In this document: piece by piece, positions 41,005 to 51,190 of the stretch
How positions within the stretch are numbered: the first letter of the stretch is position 1
Layout of the letters: each line of letters begins with the position of its first letter
Assembly (NCBI RefSeq): GCF_001542915.1
Contig: NZ_LNNH01000055.1
Span: 124,001-188,000, forward strand
Length of the DNA stretch: 64,000 nt
Direction: 5' to 3'
Source of the DNA: Peribacillus simplex
GTDB lineage: Bacteria; Bacillota; Bacilli; Bacillales; DSM-1321
Program-made: the position numbers and the translations under genes
The notes under the pieces: model-generated
What the model was told of the DNA's origin: nothing
The model's input: the letters and a program-made list of their open reading frames with translations, nothing else
Database searches by the model: none

Positions 41005-42063
41005 TCATCTTGCATAGGCGGAGCAATCGATTCCCCTTTGCGTTAACCAATGGTAGGTATTTCCTGAAATGATCATTTTCGATTTCCTTAATTCGCCGAT
41101 ATTTCGGCAGCCGAGTGCAGTCATGATGATTTTTATATCTTCATGTATGTAGGTTATTTCTTTAATTAATTGTACAAGGCCCAACTCTTTATGCAACTTG
41201 AGAAAATGACCGGCCAAACCGACCCCTCTCGCTCCTAAAGCGAGGCATTTTGTGATTTCCAGAGAATTACGGATGCCGCCGGATCCAATCACCGAAAGTT
41301 CAGGTGAAACTTTAACCGCTTCCACAATCGAAGCAGCCGTAGGAATGCCCCATTCATTAAAGTATCCGAGTACTTTCGCTCGTCTTTCATTCTCGATTTT
41401 AGCAAAGTTCGTGCCGCCAAAACCGCCTACATCAATGATTGAAACACCAACGGAAAGCAATTGATCCACCGTTTCCTTACTCATTCCAAAACCGACCTCT
41501 TTTACAATGACAGGAATTCCGATGCTGCTAGTGATTTTTTCTATTCTTGACAGGGTTCCGGCAAAATCCCTATCTCCTTCAGGCATCGTCAGCTCCTGTA
41601 TCGTGTTGATGTGAATCTGCAGGGCATTTGCCTGAATCATGTCGCTTGCTCGCTTCGCTTGGTCTACAGTTGCTTCACCGCCAAGATTGCCAATCAGCAC
41701 GCCGTCGGGATTCTCCTGTCTGACCACTTTGAAAGATGCCTGCTGGGCAGGATCCTTGATTGCAGCCATCTGCGAACCGACCGCCATGGCGATTTTCGTT
41801 TCCCTTGCAGCTATGGCAAGATCACCATTCAATTTTTCCGTTTCAGCGCCCCCGCCTCCGGTCATGGCATTTATAAAAATTGGCGAACTTAATTCAAGTT
41901 CGCCAATTTCTGCTGTGAGGGTCACGTTATTCAAAGAAATTCCTGGTAAGCTTTGGTGAATAAACGAAATATCTTCCAGTCCGGAGTTATGCTGCTGACC
42001 TGTTTTTAGCGCAAATTCTATATGATCTAATTTTCGTTTTTCTCTCTCCAAGGCTATCACCAT
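41005..42063 (-). CDS. fni: Type 2 isopentenyl-diphosphate isomerase
   Basis: FMN- and NADPH-dependent isomerase interconverting IPP and DMAPP. Seen: FINAMTGGGG, AVGSQMAAIKDP, the NTIQELTMPEGDR region, VIVKEVGFGMS, GVSIIDVGGFGGTNF and SGGIRNSLEITKCLALGA. About 352 residues. The start is uncertain: ATG 42063 has no clear ribosome-binding site, but it follows the ypfD stop closely. It feeds precursors to HepS/HepT. Confidence 0.94.
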   Translation of the reverse strand: MVIALEREKRKLDHIEFALKTGQQHNSGLEDISFIHQSLPGISLNNVTLTAEIGELELSSPIFINAMTGGGGAETEKLNGDLAIAARETKIAMAVGSQMAAIKDPAQQASFKVVRQENPDGVLIGNLGGEATVDQAKRASDMIQANALQIHINTIQELTMPEGDRDFAGTLSRIEKITSSIGIPVIVKEVGFGMSKETVDQLLSVGVSIIDVGGFGGTNFAKIENERRAKVLGYFNEWGIPTAASIVEAVKVSPELSVIGSGGIRNSLEITKCLALGARGVGLAGHFLKLHKELGLVQLIKEITYIHEDIKIIMTALGCRNIGELRKSKMIISGNTYHWLTQRGIDCSAYAR

Positions 42064-42070
42064 TATTATC

Positions 42071-43213
42071 TTATTTTAGTTTTTTCAATTGATCCCCAAT
42101 CATTTCACCTAGCTGAAAACCCTTTGTTTCTTCAGGAAGTTCATAGTTTGATGTGTTGTAATTAGAGGACTGAGGTTCTTCAAGTTCTTTTATGCTCAAT
42201 GATAAACGCTGTTCCGTTTCATTGACATCCAAAACCTTCACCTCGACGGATTGCCCTTCCTTCAGTACTTCCTGTGGTGTGGCAATATGTTTATGCGATA
42301 TTTGCGAGATGTGAACAAGCCCTTCTACCCCAGGGAAAATCTCGACGAATGCACCGAAAGAAACAAGGCGCTTGACGATTCCCGATTGTGTAGATCCTTT
42401 TGCTGCCTTATCGGCAATGCCTGCCCACGGTCCTGGAAGGGTATCCTTGATGGAAAGCGAGATCCTCTCATTATCACGATCAATGGAAAGCACCTTCACT
42501 TGTACCTTATCGCCTTCGGAAACGACATCGGACGCTTTGTCGACATGCTGGTGCGAAAGCTGGGAAATGTGGACAAGGCCGTCCACGCCTCCGATATCGA
42601 CGAATGCCCCAAAATCGGTGATCCTTTGGACGACACCCTCAAGCACTTGCCCGCTTTCAAGATTATCGAGTACATTTGCCTTTTGTTTTTCCTTTTGATC
42701 TTGGACTACCGCACGATGTGAGAGAATTAAGCGATTCTTGTCTTTCTCAAGCTCAACGATCTTGAATGTTAAAGTTTTGTTTTTGTAATCAGAAAAGTCT
42801 TCAACGAAATAGTCTTCTACTAGAGAAGCCGGAACGAAACCACGTACGCCTAGATCCACAACAAGTCCGCCTTTGACGACATCTTTCACTTCTGCCTCAA
42901 ATACGTCACCATTTTCAAACTTCAATTCCAGGTCATCCCATGCCTTTAGTGCGTCGATTTTACGTTTTGATAGAATGAGAGCTTCTTCTTCCACTTTAAT
43001 AACTTCAAGCTCCAATACATCCCCTTCCGAAACGGCATCTGATGCCTTTTCGACATGAAGGCTGGACAGCTCACTGATAGGGATGATTCCATCAGTCTTA
43101 CTGTTCTCAACATCGACAATGACCTGCTTTTCTTCTACCTTTGAAACGGTTGCTTTCACTTGATCCCCAACTTTGTAATTGTTCACTTCTACCTGGTTCA
43201 TATCTTCTGTCAT
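42071..43213 (-). CDS. ypfD: S1-domain RNA-binding protein (30S ribosomal protein S1 homologue, YpfD)
   Basis: 380 residues with four S1 OB-fold domains, at about 17-88, 100-170, 190-258 and 275-345, each ending in a KD/RISLSIK-type strand. Longer S1 proteins of Gram-negatives have six domains, so this is the short Firmicute form whose ribosomal role is not established. Acidic overall. The ATG at 43213 follows AAGGAGGAGTTAGTA. Downstream of plsC, and close to fni. Confidence 0.93.
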   Translation of the reverse strand: MTEDMNQVEVNNYKVGDQVKATVSKVEEKQVIVDVENSKTDGIIPISELSSLHVEKASDAVSEGDVLELEVIKVEEEALILSKRKIDALKAWDDLELKFENGDVFEAEVKDVVKGGLVVDLGVRGFVPASLVEDYFVEDFSDYKNKTLTFKIVELEKDKNRLILSHRAVVQDQKEKQKANVLDNLESGQVLEGVVQRITDFGAFVDIGGVDGLVHISQLSHQHVDKASDVVSEGDKVQVKVLSIDRDNERISLSIKDTLPGPWAGIADKAAKGSTQSGIVKRLVSFGAFVEIFPGVEGLVHISQISHKHIATPQEVLKEGQSVEVKVLDVNETEQRLSLSIKELEEPQSSNYNTSNYELPEETKGFQLGEMIGDQLKKLK

Positions 43214-43428
43214 TACTAACTCCTCCTTAACCCATGACTGATCAGCAATCTTCCTCTTCATCGGCCACATATTTTATTTAAGTGGTTCAATAAAAACACT
43301 TTCCTAATAAAGATAAAAAAACAGTTTTTTTAGAATAATCAGGTTATATCCTTTTTCATCGCCAATAAGGAACATTGCCCCTATTTTATAAATTCCAACA
43401 AAATCAGAAAATTGTCAAGTATGAAGAA

Positions 43429-44010
43429 CTATTTATGCTTGGAAATCAATTTCCCGATACGGTCCATGATGATCTTTGTCGCTTCATCGGCTGAAATCTT
43501 CTGTTTCCGATATTCGTTGAAATCGATGGGAGGACCGTAAACCACCTTCAATGGCCGTAAAAACTTATAGGGGCCGATGATTGCACAAGGTATGATCACG
43601 GCATCAGATCGCAATGCGAAAAAACCAGCACCTGCCAAGCCTTCTCCCAATTCACCAGTTTTACTTCTGGTTCCCTCGGGAAACAGCCCGAGGACCTTGC
43701 CTTCCTTCAGAAGCTTTAAACCCTTCCTGAGCGATTCCCGGTCACTGTTGCCCCGCTTGACCGGAAAAGCATTCACCCTAGGTAATATACCCTTTAAAAC
43801 AGGCGCTTGAAACAACTCTTCCTTCGCCATGAAATGTATATCGCGAGGTGATGTCATGCCAACTACGGGCGGATCCAAATTATCAATGTGATTGGAGCAG
43901 ATCAAGACACCGCCCTCTTTAGGGAAATGTTCCTTTCCTAAGGTTTTAACCCTATAAGCAGGCGTTAAAACGCCTTTTACAACGTTTTTGGCAAATGTGT
44001 AAAAATCCAA
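43429..44010 (-). CDS. plsC: 1-acyl-sn-glycerol-3-phosphate acyltransferase
   Basis: Forms phosphatidic acid from lysophosphatidic acid at the membrane. The HX4D motif is NHIDNLD (about residue 41), and the substrate motif FPEGTRSKTGEL follows. 193 residues, normal size. The start codon is TTG at 44010 after AGAGGAAAAGATAAA, overlapping the cmk stop region, so it is translationally coupled. B. subtilis lacks this gene between cmk and ypfD; related bacilli have it. Confidence 0.9.
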   Translation of the reverse strand: MDFYTFAKNVVKGVLTPAYRVKTLGKEHFPKEGGVLICSNHIDNLDPPVVGMTSPRDIHFMAKEELFQAPVLKGILPRVNAFPVKRGNSDRESLRKGLKLLKEGKVLGLFPEGTRSKTGELGEGLAGAGFFALRSDAVIIPCAIIGPYKFLRPLKVVYGPPIDFNEYRKQKISADEATKIIMDRIGKLISKHK

Positions 44011-44011
44011 T

Positions 44012-44686
44012 TTATCTTTTCCTCTCTTCTATTAAAGACATGATACTTTCGGCCACCTCTTGAATTGATAAGGAAGTCGTATCGATTTCGATGGCATCCG
44101 CTGCCTTTTTCAAGGGCGATACTTCACGTTCGGAGTCCAGCTTATCCCTTGTTGCAATTTCTTCCCTCAGCTTTTCGATATCGGAAGGGAAACCTTTCAA
44201 TACATTTTCCTGGTGTCGCCGTTGGGCCCTTTCATCTACAGACGCAATCAGGAAAACCTTCACTTCAGCGTTTGGCAGCACATGCGTGCCGATATCCCTT
44301 CCATCCATGACGACGCCGCCGTTTTCGCCAAAGATTTGCTGCCTGCGCACCATTTCTTCGCGAATGCTCCGGTGCTTCGCCACTTCCGATACAGAGCCAG
44401 TCACTTCATTGTTTCTGATTTGGGCTGTCACGTCCTCATGATCCAAGAATACCAGCTGTCCCTTTTCACTCGTCCTTAATTCTATTTCCGTATCGATGAG
44501 CACTCCAAAAAGAGCTTGTTCATCATTGAGGCGTACCTGTTGATTAAGGGCCTTAAAGGTAAGGGCCCTGTACATCGCGCCTGTATCCACATATATGTAA
44601 TTGAACTTTTCTGCAACAATTTTAGCAACCGTGCTTTTTCCAGCCGCAGCTGGCCCATCGATTGCAACTGATAATTTTTTTTCCAT
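44012..44686 (-). CDS. cmk: Cytidylate kinase
   Basis: Phosphorylates CMP and dCMP. P-loop [14 protein letters not shown] near residue 8, [13 protein letters not shown], and the [17 protein letters not shown] segment are diagnostic. 224 residues. The ATG at 44686 is six bases after GGGAGG; a nine-residue longer frame lacks support. First gene of cmk-plsC, with ypfD beyond a 215-base gap. Confidence 0.95.
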   Translation of the reverse strand: MEKKLSVAIDGPAAAGKSTVAKIVAEKFNYIYVDTGAMYRALTFKALNQQVRLNDEQALFGVLIDTEIELRTSEKGQLVFLDHEDVTAQIRNNEVTGSVSEVAKHRSIREEMVRRQQIFGENGGVVMDGRDIGTHVLPNAEVKVFLIASVDERAQRRHQENVLKGFPSDIEKLREEIATRDKLDSEREVSPLKKAADAIEIDTTSLSIQEVAESIMSLIEERKR

Positions 44687-44843
44687 AAATCCTCCCAAGA
44701 ATCCTACAATCATGCTGATTAGTTATTACACTTTCATTTTATCACAAATGGCTGGAAAATCATTAATAAAAGGAAGCGTACAATCAAAATCCCCTATGAA
44801 TCCTCCCACCCCGATAGTTTTCCGATCATCGTAACTCCTCATA

Positions 44844-44868
44844 CAAAAAAAAAGCGGATCACCGCTTT
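44844..44868 (-). terminator. Terminator at the end of ypfB
   Basis: Minus-strand AAAGCGG-TGAT-CCGCTTT followed by TTTTTTT. It overlaps the ypfB stop. Confidence 0.85.
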
Positions 44869-45052
44869 ATTTTGTAATCCCATTGAACGTTTCAATGATT
44901 TTCGTATAATTATTGCTGGTAACGCCTTCATATTTCGAAAGCTTGGTCAAATCAAAGATTTGGTCCTCCCTGCTTAATAGGAACTGGAATAAGAATAAGC
45001 AGGCCAATTGGATGAGAATCACTTTAATTAATATTCTTTCAAATGTTTTCAT
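44867..45052 (-). CDS. ypfB: DUF5359 small membrane protein YpfB
   Basis: 61 residues: one membrane helix (LIKVILIQLACLFLFQFLL) followed by a short polar tail. GGAAGGGGCGGAGC precedes the ATG. Located between motI and cmk exactly as ypfB in B. subtilis. Function unknown. Confidence 0.82.
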   Translation of the reverse strand: MKTFERILIKVILIQLACLFLFQFLLSREDQIFDLTKLSKYEGVTSNNYTKIIETFNGITK

Positions 45053-45119
45053 GCTCCGCCCCTTCCATACTGATTATATTAGCAGTATGGGTGGAATCGC
45101 CGGTTTTCATTCAACCCCG

Positions 45120-45779
45120 TCATGCGTACAACCCTTTTTTCTTTAAATCGACCTGCTTTTCAAAAATGAATCGCATTAATGTTTGTACATCATTTTTTGA
45201 CGGCTCAACAAATTGGACATGCAAAAGCATATTGCCAAAATCCTTCTCCGTCACTCGGATGACTTTGCTTTTCAAACGTAAGTAATGGATTTCCCCCGAT
45301 TTAAGCGTTAGCGCCAGCCATAGGTATATCTGTGAAGCCGATTGGATGGTTGCCCCTTTCAAAAGCCTTATCGATGCTCCGCCGGCACTGATATCCTCCG
45401 TTAATGCTCGAAAGGGGGTAAACTCGGCATGCTCAGGATGGAGGGCAGCATCAAGCGTTACATCCAGACGAACGTACTGCCTTCGTTGAATTTTCACAAA
45501 CGTGTCCAAATGGGGCAGGGAGAGCTGTATCATCGGTATCCTGCCTTTCACTTTTCCCAGGACTTCGGAATCAAACACATAAACCGCCTGCTCCTCACTT
45601 GTAAACGTGACGTTCAGCTGAGTCCCGTCCATCAGGAAGGCAATTTTTCCAGTTTCTAAATGGATGGGAAAATCTATATAAACAAAACCAGGCTCCATCT
45701 CGACAACCATACATTTGAACTTTTCCTTCTGGGCGGAGTACTTTTGTTCGAGCATTAATATATCACCAATTTTAATCAT
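45120..45779 (-). CDS. motI: Cyclic-di-GMP-binding PilZ protein, flagellar clutch MotI type
   Basis: 219 residues: N-terminal YcgR-like domain (about 1-100) and a PilZ domain with the c-di-GMP motif RRQYVR near residue 100 and DISAGGASI about 40 residues later. In B. subtilis MotI (YpfA/DgrA) disengages the flagellar stator when c-di-GMP is high. Both binding motifs look intact, so the same role is likely. The ATG at 45779 sits behind GGAAGTGGAACG. Upstream of ypfB. Confidence 0.92.
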   Translation of the reverse strand: MIKIGDILMLEQKYSAQKEKFKCMVVEMEPGFVYIDFPIHLETGKIAFLMDGTQLNVTFTSEEQAVYVFDSEVLGKVKGRIPMIQLSLPHLDTFVKIQRRQYVRLDVTLDAALHPEHAEFTPFRALTEDISAGGASIRLLKGATIQSASQIYLWLALTLKSGEIHYLRLKSKVIRVTEKDFGNMLLHVQFVEPSKNDVQTLMRFIFEKQVDLKKKGLYA

Positions 45780-45947
45780 CACGTTCCACTTCCTTCATGA
45801 TGTAATGGAATTTGGTTAACGACATCCCATTGCCCATCAAATTTCCCATTTAATCCAAAAATCGTTTCTATTATTATGTCATGAAATGAGAAAAAGGGAA
45901 AGTGACTAGGCACATTTCCCCATTTAAAATCGAAATTAGACATACAA

Positions 45948-47303
45948 TCAGATTAAATTTTCATATACGGGCTCCGAATTCTTCAATTTTTCCACTTTTT
46001 CTTCTTGACCAGTATCGGCATTAATGAAAATACGGTATGTATCTTCCTTAATCGTGCCAAGAAATTCATAACAGAGAACCTCTTTGCCGATATCATTGAT
46101 GATCAGCGCCTTACCCTCTTCCATGATCTTAACATTTTGATTGATTTTATCCCTTGCTTCTTTCGCGGGTATCTTTGGAGTTCCGATTTCCCTCGTTTTA
46201 TGTGATCTTAAATACTCATCCGCCGAGAATCCGATCACGGCTCCGTCATCCAAGGCGATCTTCACCTTGACTGAATCCGGATAAATCTTGACCCCATTCT
46301 CTGATGACACGAAATTCAGCAAAGCGATGTTATCATACTGGGCACTTTCAAAGAGTTCAAGCGAACTGAAGTCATGTTCTTTAAGAAATTCCGCCGCTTT
46401 TGTATAGGCTTGATTCAAATCAATATTGGTTTTGTTCACATCCCTATTGTTGATATACCAAATCGGGTAACCGCCTTTTTTTGTCAAATCCATATTCAAT
46501 TCGCTATTGGAATCTTTATTCAGGATGCTGACGCTATAAAAGCCATAATCAGAACCTTTTCCATTTTCCTCCACATTCACTTCCACATTCCCGCTTTTTG
46601 AATGTGCATATCTCTTCGCAGTCTCGATCGCTTCTTTTTTAGTGATCGTTTTCCCCTGCAAATTCTTGAAGTTTTCATCCCTTTGTTGGGTTGAGGTGAA
46701 GGTCGGGTTCATTTCATTCGCTTCCCCATACCCTGAAACTTTTTTCTCCACGGTCTTTAGTCCATCAATGATCGTGTTATCCGAATTTTCCTTTCCGGTC
46801 GCTAGGGCCATTTCAACATCCATCCATCTTAAATGGTTTTTAAGGACGAGATATTGAACCTTCCTCAATTCACCCTGGATATCTCCTGCCTGTGCATACA
46901 GGGATTGTAAAGTCGAATATTCCTGATCATTCAATGGTTCTTTTTCAAGGTCACGTACAGCTGTTTTATAACTGAAATCCGCAATCTTCGATAAAAATTC
47001 TTCCGTCTTATTAAAAGGAAGCAGGGTCAATGGCAGCTGCCCGACATCGCTTTGTGCTTCGGAAGTGATGCGCCATACATCCGTCAGTGCTGGGCTTAAT
47101 GAATATCGTGAATTCATTGCCAATGTACCGCCTACCTTATCGTGCAATAAATCTACTTGGTAGCTTAAATCATGAAAGGCTCGCTGATAAGTGTTTTCCG
47201 CATTGATTAAGATTGCGTTTTTTTCCTTATGTTCTTGATAGCCCCAGAATGCAGTTCCTCCAACACCTACAACAAGCAGGGCAATGACTATATTCCTGAT
47301 CAT
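45948..47303 (-). CDS. ypeB: Germination protein YpeB
   Basis: 451-residue spore protein required for assembly and stability of SleB. One N-terminal membrane helix (IVIALLVVGVGGTAFWGY), a long helical middle, and a C-terminal half with PepSY-like repeats (TKKEAIETAKRYAHSKS; PAKEARDKINQNVKI). Begins 14 bases after sleB, forming the conserved sleB-ypeB bicistron. GAGGTGAAGGTAC precedes the ATG. Confidence 0.95.
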   Translation of the reverse strand: MIRNIVIALLVVGVGGTAFWGYQEHKEKNAILINAENTYQRAFHDLSYQVDLLHDKVGGTLAMNSRYSLSPALTDVWRITSEAQSDVGQLPLTLLPFNKTEEFLSKIADFSYKTAVRDLEKEPLNDQEYSTLQSLYAQAGDIQGELRKVQYLVLKNHLRWMDVEMALATGKENSDNTIIDGLKTVEKKVSGYGEANEMNPTFTSTQQRDENFKNLQGKTITKKEAIETAKRYAHSKSGNVEVNVEENGKGSDYGFYSVSILNKDSNSELNMDLTKKGGYPIWYINNRDVNKTNIDLNQAYTKAAEFLKEHDFSSLELFESAQYDNIALLNFVSSENGVKIYPDSVKVKIALDDGAVIGFSADEYLRSHKTREIGTPKIPAKEARDKINQNVKIMEEGKALIINDIGKEVLCYEFLGTIKEDTYRIFINADTGQEEKVEKLKNSEPVYENLI

Positions 47304-47317
47304 GTACCTTCACCTCT

Positions 47318-48169
47318 TTACTTACAAAAGATATGTTTTCCGATTTTTTTAATTTGCGGCCTCGACCAAATCCATTTGCTTGTTGCCGTTTCAGGATTAA
47401 AGTAATATTCGGCATTGCCGCTCGGGTCCCATCCATTAATGGCATCCACGACAGCTTCTTTTGCCCGTTCGTTCGGGGTCAGCCATATTTGCCCATCCGC
47501 AACAGCCGTAAAGGCTCCAGGTTCAAAGATCACGCCTGAAATCGAGTTAGGGAAAGCAGCGCTTTCGACCCTGTTTAAAATGACCGCTGCAACGGCCACC
47601 TGTCCGGTATACGGCTCGCCACGCGATTCTCCATAGACCGCATTGGCCATCAGCTGTATGTCATTCTGCGAATACCCTCCAGGAAGATTGGCTGAAGTGC
47701 CTGGCTTTGCAGGTTCCTTGCCTGCATTGGCGTTACCTCCACCTGACTTGGAATCATTCCCATTGCCTTTCACCTTTACCTGCTTATCAATATCTACCCC
47801 GCCATAATAAGTGAACTCGTTCCCTTTATTAATCTGATCGTGGACGAATTGTTTATTGAAGTTGGAGGCATTCGTCAACTTCTTTTTTGTCGTGGTGCCT
47901 CCAAGGCCATCGACCGGCAGCCCGAAATCTTGTTGAAAGTTTCGGAGTGCCCAATAAGTGCCCCATCCATAGACCCCATCAATCTTTCCATGATAGTAAC
48001 CGATGTTTTGCAAGCGTGCCTGAAGTTCGATGACATCATCTCCAACCGCACCTTTTTGAATGATTTGGCTCGAAAAGGCATTTGTTCTTGTTTCCGGGTA
48101 AATTCCGAAACCTATTGTTATACACGAAAACAGCAAAAGCCATTTCCATTTTGACGAAATTCCTTTCAT
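47318..48169 (-). CDS. sleB: Spore cortex-lytic enzyme SleB
   Basis: Lytic transglycosylase that opens the muramic-delta-lactam-containing cortex during germination. Signal peptide (WLLLFSCITIGFGIYPETRTNA), then a peptidoglycan-binding domain with two repeats (GAVGDDVIELQARLQNIGYY; YGWGTYWALRNFQQ), a Gly/Asn-rich linker, and a SleB catalytic domain with VYGESRGEPYTGQVAVAAV. 283 residues. GAGGAGTGTTTTTG precedes the ATG at 48169. Pairs with ypeB. Confidence 0.96.
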   Translation of the reverse strand: MKGISSKWKWLLLFSCITIGFGIYPETRTNAFSSQIIQKGAVGDDVIELQARLQNIGYYHGKIDGVYGWGTYWALRNFQQDFGLPVDGLGGTTTKKKLTNASNFNKQFVHDQINKGNEFTYYGGVDIDKQVKVKGNGNDSKSGGGNANAGKEPAKPGTSANLPGGYSQNDIQLMANAVYGESRGEPYTGQVAVAAVILNRVESAAFPNSISGVIFEPGAFTAVADGQIWLTPNERAKEAVVDAINGWDPSGNAEYYFNPETATSKWIWSRPQIKKIGKHIFCK

Positions 48170-48243
48170 CAAAAACACTCCTCTTTTTCTTGAATTAATG
48201 TAATTCTATTTTCTTCTTAACTGTCTTTTTTATTCCAATCCAT

Positions 48244-48284
48244 AAAAAAAACGGAGCGGGCAAAATATGCCAGCACTCCGTTTT
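48244..48284 (-). terminator. Terminator after prsW
   Basis: Minus-strand arms AAAACGGAG and CTCCGTTTT, extended inside by TGGC/GCCC-type pairs, followed by TTTTT. It separates prsW from sleB. Confidence 0.82.
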
Positions 48285-48295
48285 GATAATAATGG

Positions 48296-48982
48296 TCATT
48301 TACTTATAAATTGATTCCGGGACAGTTTTTCTGCATGGAAATCTGATAATAGACGGGCCTTTTTCACTTTTTTCATCCCTAACCACCAAAGGTAGATCAT
48401 AAAGGGCATTATGAAGTATATCCAAAATTTCTGCGACACTAAAATATAGTCATACACGCCATGTAATGCTATCGGGACGATCAATGCCAAAAATAAATAA
48501 AATCTATTATTTGAGGATGAAAATTTCGCCTTGCCCAAATAGTACCCCATTATGACACCAAACAAGGCATGACTGGATACAGGAAGCACGGCTCTGATAA
48601 AAGCATGCTCCACTCCATTTGCCAGCAAATATAAGATATTCTCCATCGTGGCAAATCCCAGCGATACGGCCGCACCGTACACGATCCCGTCATAGGGTTC
48701 ATCGAAGGCTACATGCTGGTAAATAACATAAATGAGGATGAACCACTTGAAGAATTCTTCAAGCAATGCTGCCCATAAAAAAGCATTTGCTAAGTCCGTA
48801 TTCAAAATATGCTCCGTTTCAAGCACATACTGTATGAACATGATCGGCAAAACGAGAAAGACGCCGAATAAAAATGTTTTGACCACAACCGATATCGGTT
48901 CGGTTTCATATTGATCCTTCAAATAAAAATAGCTGAGAAGCGCCAATCCTGGCGCAATAGCCGCAGACAACATGACCAGCAT
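48296..48982 (-). CDS. prsW: Intramembrane protease PrsW
   Basis: Site-1 protease for anti-sigma factor RsiW in B. subtilis. About seven membrane helices; the glutamate active-site motif EEFFKW (in [17 protein letters not shown]), [14 protein letters not shown] and IALHGVYD are the three conserved blocks. 228 residues from ATG 48982 after GAGGGTCAGCTA. Its own terminator follows. Located between ansA and sleB. Confidence 0.92.
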   Translation of the reverse strand: MLVMLSAAIAPGLALLSYFYLKDQYETEPISVVVKTFLFGVFLVLPIMFIQYVLETEHILNTDLANAFLWAALLEEFFKWFILIYVIYQHVAFDEPYDGIVYGAAVSLGFATMENILYLLANGVEHAFIRAVLPVSSHALFGVIMGYYLGKAKFSSSNNRFYLFLALIVPIALHGVYDYILVSQKFWIYFIMPFMIYLWWLGMKKVKKARLLSDFHAEKLSRNQFISK

Positions 48983-49080
48983 TAGCTGACCCTCTTTTCC
49001 TCTTCTTTTCCTTAATCGTACCACGTAATGCCGAAAAACTGAATCCAAGAATCGAGTCTTCCAGCATTTATTTTAACGCG

Positions 49081-50046
49081 TCAGTACTTAAAGAAGGTTT
49101 CATCTACTGCGTTTTCACTTGCCAGCACGACAGCCAACTTGATTCTTGCCTTCTTGCTATCATAATCGGCACCCAAAATCACGCCGCGCTGCTTCAAATC
49201 AAAGGCGCTGCCTTCATAATCATAGGCTGGGTAAACCTTGCCTTCTTCAGCGCTTGTGGTCATGACGATCGCGATCCCTTGATCGATCGCAGATTGAATC
49301 GATTCCACCATCTCCGGCGTAACCTGACCCCTTCCCACACCCTCAAGAACGATCCCCATCGCACCGTTCTGGACTGCCGACTCGATAAAAATCCCATCGG
49401 CTCCTGTATGGCATTTGATGATATCCACTCTCGGAATGCGATTTTGGGTCTGATAATGCTCCCTATGTAAAGGTTTTTGATAGATGCTGACGACATCGTT
49501 ATCAATGATGCCCAAATACCCGTAGCCAAAGGATTCGAACCCTTGCAAATTGGAGGCATGCACTTTTTTCACGTATTTTGCTGAATAAATCCGCTCGTTA
49601 AATACGACAACCACACCCACATCCTTGAGAAGCTCGCTAGCAGCACATAATATCGAATTCCTTAAATTCGAATATACATCCGTACCGACTTCTTTTGGAG
49701 AGCGCTGTGATCCGGTTACCACAATCGGGCGCCGATCATTATTCGTGATATCAAGGAAATATGCCGTTTCCTCCAATGTATCGGTTCCGTGAGTCACGAC
49801 GATCCCGGTAACTTCCGGGTCCTCCAACTCCTTCTGGATGGCAAGTCTTAGCTGTTCCATTTTCCCAAAAGACATGGACATGCTCGATATCTGGAAAAGG
49901 TCAACCACTTTAACCTCGATATCGTTGGGTAATTCGCAAGTTGAAGCCAATTCCTGCCCGCTTAACGCACCAGAAGCCAGCATTCCGTTTGTCGTTTCTT
50001 TACTGGCAATGGTTCCGCCAGTCGTTATTAATGATATTTTCTCCAT
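49081..50046 (-). CDS. ansA: L-asparaginase, cytoplasmic type
   Basis: Hydrolyses asparagine to aspartate and ammonia. Catalytic threonines are in ITTGGTIAS near the N-terminus and in THGTDTLEETAYFL (TD pair). 321 residues with no signal peptide, so cytoplasmic. It is inserted between ypdA and prsW relative to B. subtilis, where ansA is elsewhere. GGAGCTTACAGGAGT precedes the ATG. The downstream neighbour prsW is a separate transcript or coupled; no terminator is seen between. Confidence 0.9.
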   Translation of the reverse strand: MEKISLITTGGTIASKETTNGMLASGALSGQELASTCELPNDIEVKVVDLFQISSMSMSFGKMEQLRLAIQKELEDPEVTGIVVTHGTDTLEETAYFLDITNNDRRPIVVTGSQRSPKEVGTDVYSNLRNSILCAASELLKDVGVVVVFNERIYSAKYVKKVHASNLQGFESFGYGYLGIIDNDVVSIYQKPLHREHYQTQNRIPRVDIIKCHTGADGIFIESAVQNGAMGIVLEGVGRGQVTPEMVESIQSAIDQGIAIVMTTSAEEGKVYPAYDYEGSAFDLKQRGVILGADYDSKKARIKLAVVLASENAVDETFFKY

Positions 50047-50064
50047 ACTCCTGTAAGCTCCTTT

Positions 50065-51042
50065 TCATTCCGTTTCATTTTCTTTAACGGTCAAATGATT
50101 GGCGATCAAGCCTCCATGGAATCTGCCGTTTTCAATGAAGATTTCGTTAGCATTATTGCCTGCCGCAAGAACTCCGGCAATATAGATTCCTTTAACGTTC
50201 GTCTCCATCGTTTCTTCGTCATAATCCGGCCTTCCCGTAACCTTATCAATATTTATGCCCATAGAAGCTAAAAAGGAATGGTCAGGATGGTATCCGGTCA
50301 TCGCAAACACGAAATCATTTTTTATCGCCTTTTCCTCTTCGCCTACATGATATATGACGCGATCTTCCGTGATTCTGTCGACATTCGCCCCAAATTCCAT
50401 CTTGATTGTTCCATTGCGGACCAATGCTTCGAATTCAGGGAGTATCCAGGGCTTGATGCTTGGGGAATATACTGTACCCCTATAGAGCACTGTCACTCTT
50501 GCACCGGATTTGACCAGCTCAAGCGCCGCATCTACACTTGAGTTTTTACCGCCGATCACTGCCACATCACAATTAAAGTAAGGGTGGCCTTCCTTGAAAT
50601 AATGAAACACTTTCGGAAGCTGTTCGCCGGGAATGCACATATAATTCGGGTGATCATAGTATCCCGTTGCGACAATCACCTGCAAGGCTGAATAGTCGCC
50701 TTTAGAAGTCTTGACGGAAAATTTCCCATGTTCCCGTTTCTCCACCTTTTCCACTTTTTCGAATGTATTGACACGCAAATCTTTCCTTCTGACAACCTCC
50801 CGATAATAGGCCATCGCCTGGCTGCGGACCGGTTTCCGGTTTTCGATAATAAAAGCAGTATCTCCGATTTCCAATTTCTCGCTTGAGCTGAAAAAGGTTT
50901 GATGTGTCGGGTAACGATAAATCGAATCCACCACATTGCCTTTTTCAATGATCAGGGACTGTATTCCCGCGTCTTTAAGCGCGATTGCAGCAGCCAATCC
51001 ACAAGGGCCCCCACCTATGATAATGACTTCTTCCACATTCAT
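50065..51042 (-). CDS. ypdA: Bacillithiol disulfide reductase YpdA (Bdr)
   Basis: NADPH- and FAD-dependent reductase of oxidised bacillithiol. FAD motif EEVIIIGGGPCGLAAAIAL at the N-terminus and a second Rossmann motif VIGGKNSSVDAALELV near residue 155; a conserved cysteine lies in GGGPCG. 325 residues. The ATG at 51042 follows GTGGAGTGAAA. It lies directly upstream of ansA. Together with bshA and bshB1, it shows an active bacillithiol system. Confidence 0.93.
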   Translation of the reverse strand: MNVEEVIIIGGGPCGLAAAIALKDAGIQSLIIEKGNVVDSIYRYPTHQTFFSSSEKLEIGDTAFIIENRKPVRSQAMAYYREVVRRKDLRVNTFEKVEKVEKREHGKFSVKTSKGDYSALQVIVATGYYDHPNYMCIPGEQLPKVFHYFKEGHPYFNCDVAVIGGKNSSVDAALELVKSGARVTVLYRGTVYSPSIKPWILPEFEALVRNGTIKMEFGANVDRITEDRVIYHVGEEEKAIKNDFVFAMTGYHPDHSFLASMGINIDKVTGRPDYDEETMETNVKGIYIAGVLAAGNNANEIFIENGRFHGGLIANHLTVKENETE

Positions 51043-51091
51043 TTTCACTCCACTGCCTTTCCATACACTTTGTAATTCGTTCATCTAAAAT

Positions 51092-51124
51092 AAAAACTCC
51101 TATCAATACATGATAGGAGTTTTT
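51092..51124 (-). terminator. Terminator after gudB
   Basis: Perfect 14-bp arms AAAAACTCCTATCA and TGATAGGAGTTTTT with a 5-base loop. It lies between gudB and ypdA. Confidence 0.92.
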
Positions 51125-51190
51125 ACAAATCATTTCAATGATAAAGCAATGAACATGACTTCTTCTATGAGCATGCCTGATTGGAATCTT